Source of the DNA: a candidate division KSB1 bacterium
GTDB lineage: Bacteria > Zhuqueibacterota > JdFR-76 > DREG01
Direction of reading: 5' to 3'
DNA: 33,322 nt
NCBI GenBank assembly: GCA_022566355.1
Contig: JADFJB010000043.1
Location: 1 to 33,322 of the forward strand
Of the stretch, positions 32,317-33,322 are shown piece by piece. Numbering within the stretch: the first letter of the stretch is position 1; every line of letters begins with the position of its first letter. The translations under genes were made by a program, and so were the position numbers. The notes beneath the pieces are model-generated. The model worked only from the letters and a program-made list of their open reading frames with translations, made no database searches and was not told the origin of the DNA.

Positions 32317-33322
32317 TTCATTAAATCCCTTTTAATAATCTTTATTTTTCCACTTTCAGTATCACGAACAGAATTTATGTGCTTCAACCAGTATTTATCA
32401 TCGCGTTCCGGAAAATCTATACGTGTTTGATAACAAGGCCATCTGGTTTCTCGCCGATAATAAAGATGTTCGACTAATACCTGGGCAACTTCAAGCCTGT
32501 CAATTAACTCCAAACCGCTGACCAACTCCTGGCTGTCTCTTGCGTCAAGCTGTTTAACATGCCCCACGAGTTCAACTAAAAAATCACGCGCCAGTTTTAA
32601 TCTTTTTTCATTAAGTTCATAATTTGTTGATATACCACCCGCATATTCGTCCATAATTTTTTGCAGACGTTCTTCCATTTCACGAGGGTGTAAACTGTCG
32701 TGATTGTGATTACCGAAAGGAGCCGTTACCCGTTCCATCTCTTTTTTTACACATGATTCATCAGCCGCGCAATAATCAAAATCTTTAATGTCTTCCAATA
32801 TTGTTTTTACAGCAATCCTCGCTTCCACCCACGCGCCGCTCGCATATTTTTTCGGGGAACCGCCTGTGACGTCACCTGCGGCATACAAGCCCTTGATGGT
32901 TGTTCGGCGATGAACGTCAATCCAATACCCTGCCTGAGAATGCCCACCCTCTACAAATGGTTCTGTTCCGCATATCTCAACACAACTAAGTTTCTTGCCC
33001 AAGCCTTCTGCCGCCCACAAAAGCACTATTGACGGATTCATACTAAGGAAATCTTCTCTTAGTTTTCTTCTCTCATCATCATCTAAATGAGATATATCTA
33101 AATAGCATGGACCCCTTCCAGCCTTATCTTCCAATATCGTGGCATAAAGCCTGTAAGGAGTAATGCATTTACGTCCACCAAAACATTCATATCTTTCAGA
33201 TAAATATGACTCTCCAATAGCATTTACCTGCTTTGCGCCAACACCTATTGCAAGAGTGCCTGTTGGTGCGTTTACGTCTTTGACGCGAAGGGCAACAAAC
33301 CCATTTTACAAACTGGTAATTT
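32313..33322 (-). CDS. aprA: Adenylylsulfate reductase subunit alpha, C-terminal part (5' end outside window; in-frame stop near edge)
   Basis: The FAD subunit that reduces APS to sulfite and AMP. Open from 33305 to the stop at 32313-32315 (about 330 residues): FVALRVKDVNAPTGTLA, CITPYRLYATILEDKAGRGP, then GLYAAGDVTGGSPKKYASGA (FAD-binding) and the helical C-terminal domain. These match AprA of the type found with aprB and cysDN. TAA at 33306-33308 interrupts the frame, yet ITSL just beyond it still fits the family (usually TSFEMRF), so the stop is inside the gene. The premature stop lies 15 bases from the window end and could be an end-of-contig error. It overlaps aprB by four bases. Confidence 0.85.

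Noticed and set aside
1-33322. CRISPR arrays, rRNA genes or an origin of replication
   Set aside because: No regularly spaced repeats, no rRNA-like sequence and no DnaA-box cluster were seen anywhere in the window.

Overview
The window is AT-rich and almost every gene lies on the minus strand. A secreted protein with an NYPNPFN-type C-terminal sorting domain (3235-4545), a seven-bladed propeller (SBBP) surface protein (1-1842), an LPS inner-core Kdo transferase and TatC point to a diderm bacterium of the FCB type, such as Calditrichota/KSB1 or a relative. That placement is inference from protein style. No rRNA or intact tRNA is present to test it.

Layout. 1-4.5 kb: two surface proteins separated by about 1.4 kb of debris (REP-like repeats, a tRNA-like T-arm with its terminator, a MazF toxin fragment). 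5-9 kb: a stand-alone sigma-54 activator, then the operon waaA-ecfA1-ecfA2 (Kdo transferase and two ECF-type ATPases without a T component). 9.3-11.3 kb: a UDP-glucuronate decarboxylase and a family-9 glycosyltransferase cut by an in-frame TAA. 11.5-12.5 kb: a long-chain polyprenyl diphosphate synthase. 12.7-19.8 kb: a four-gene signalling operon (three soluble sensor kinases and one lone receiver) with no DNA-binding output. 20-24 kb: the operon tatC-dcd-PHP phosphatase-MBL hydrolase-nrnA, preceded by a lytic transglycosylase with its own terminators. 24.8-29.4 kb: a decaying accessory stretch with a plus-strand pseudogene, an IS630 remnant, an intact secreted M20 amidohydrolase, a frameshifted DUF5674 gene with a partner ORF, and fragments that look like both ends of an S9 peptidase plus an AhpD-like tail. 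29.4-33.3 kb: a sulfate-assimilation operon aprA-aprB-cysD-cysN.

How the genes fit together. CysDN makes APS from sulfate, and AprAB reduces APS directly to sulfite. APS kinase is then unnecessary, and the kinase half of a former CysNC fusion is indeed cut off just after its P-loop. The sugar and LPS genes (UXS, GT9, WaaA) form one envelope neighbourhood. NrnA and the PHP protein both belong to families that remove pAp or short RNA ends.

No clearly new defence or mobile system was found. The most interesting items are the output-less kinase operon, an ECF ATPase pair with two unusual residues that fall in the same composite ATP site, a Ser in place of the catalytic Glu in dCTP deaminase, small inverted-repeat elements sitting directly in front of waaA and cysD, and a leader of the transglycosylase gene with two terminator-like hairpins and a duplicated operator-like repeat. 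Several genes carry single stops or frameshifts (GT9, AprA, DUF5674), which could be real decay or assembly error.
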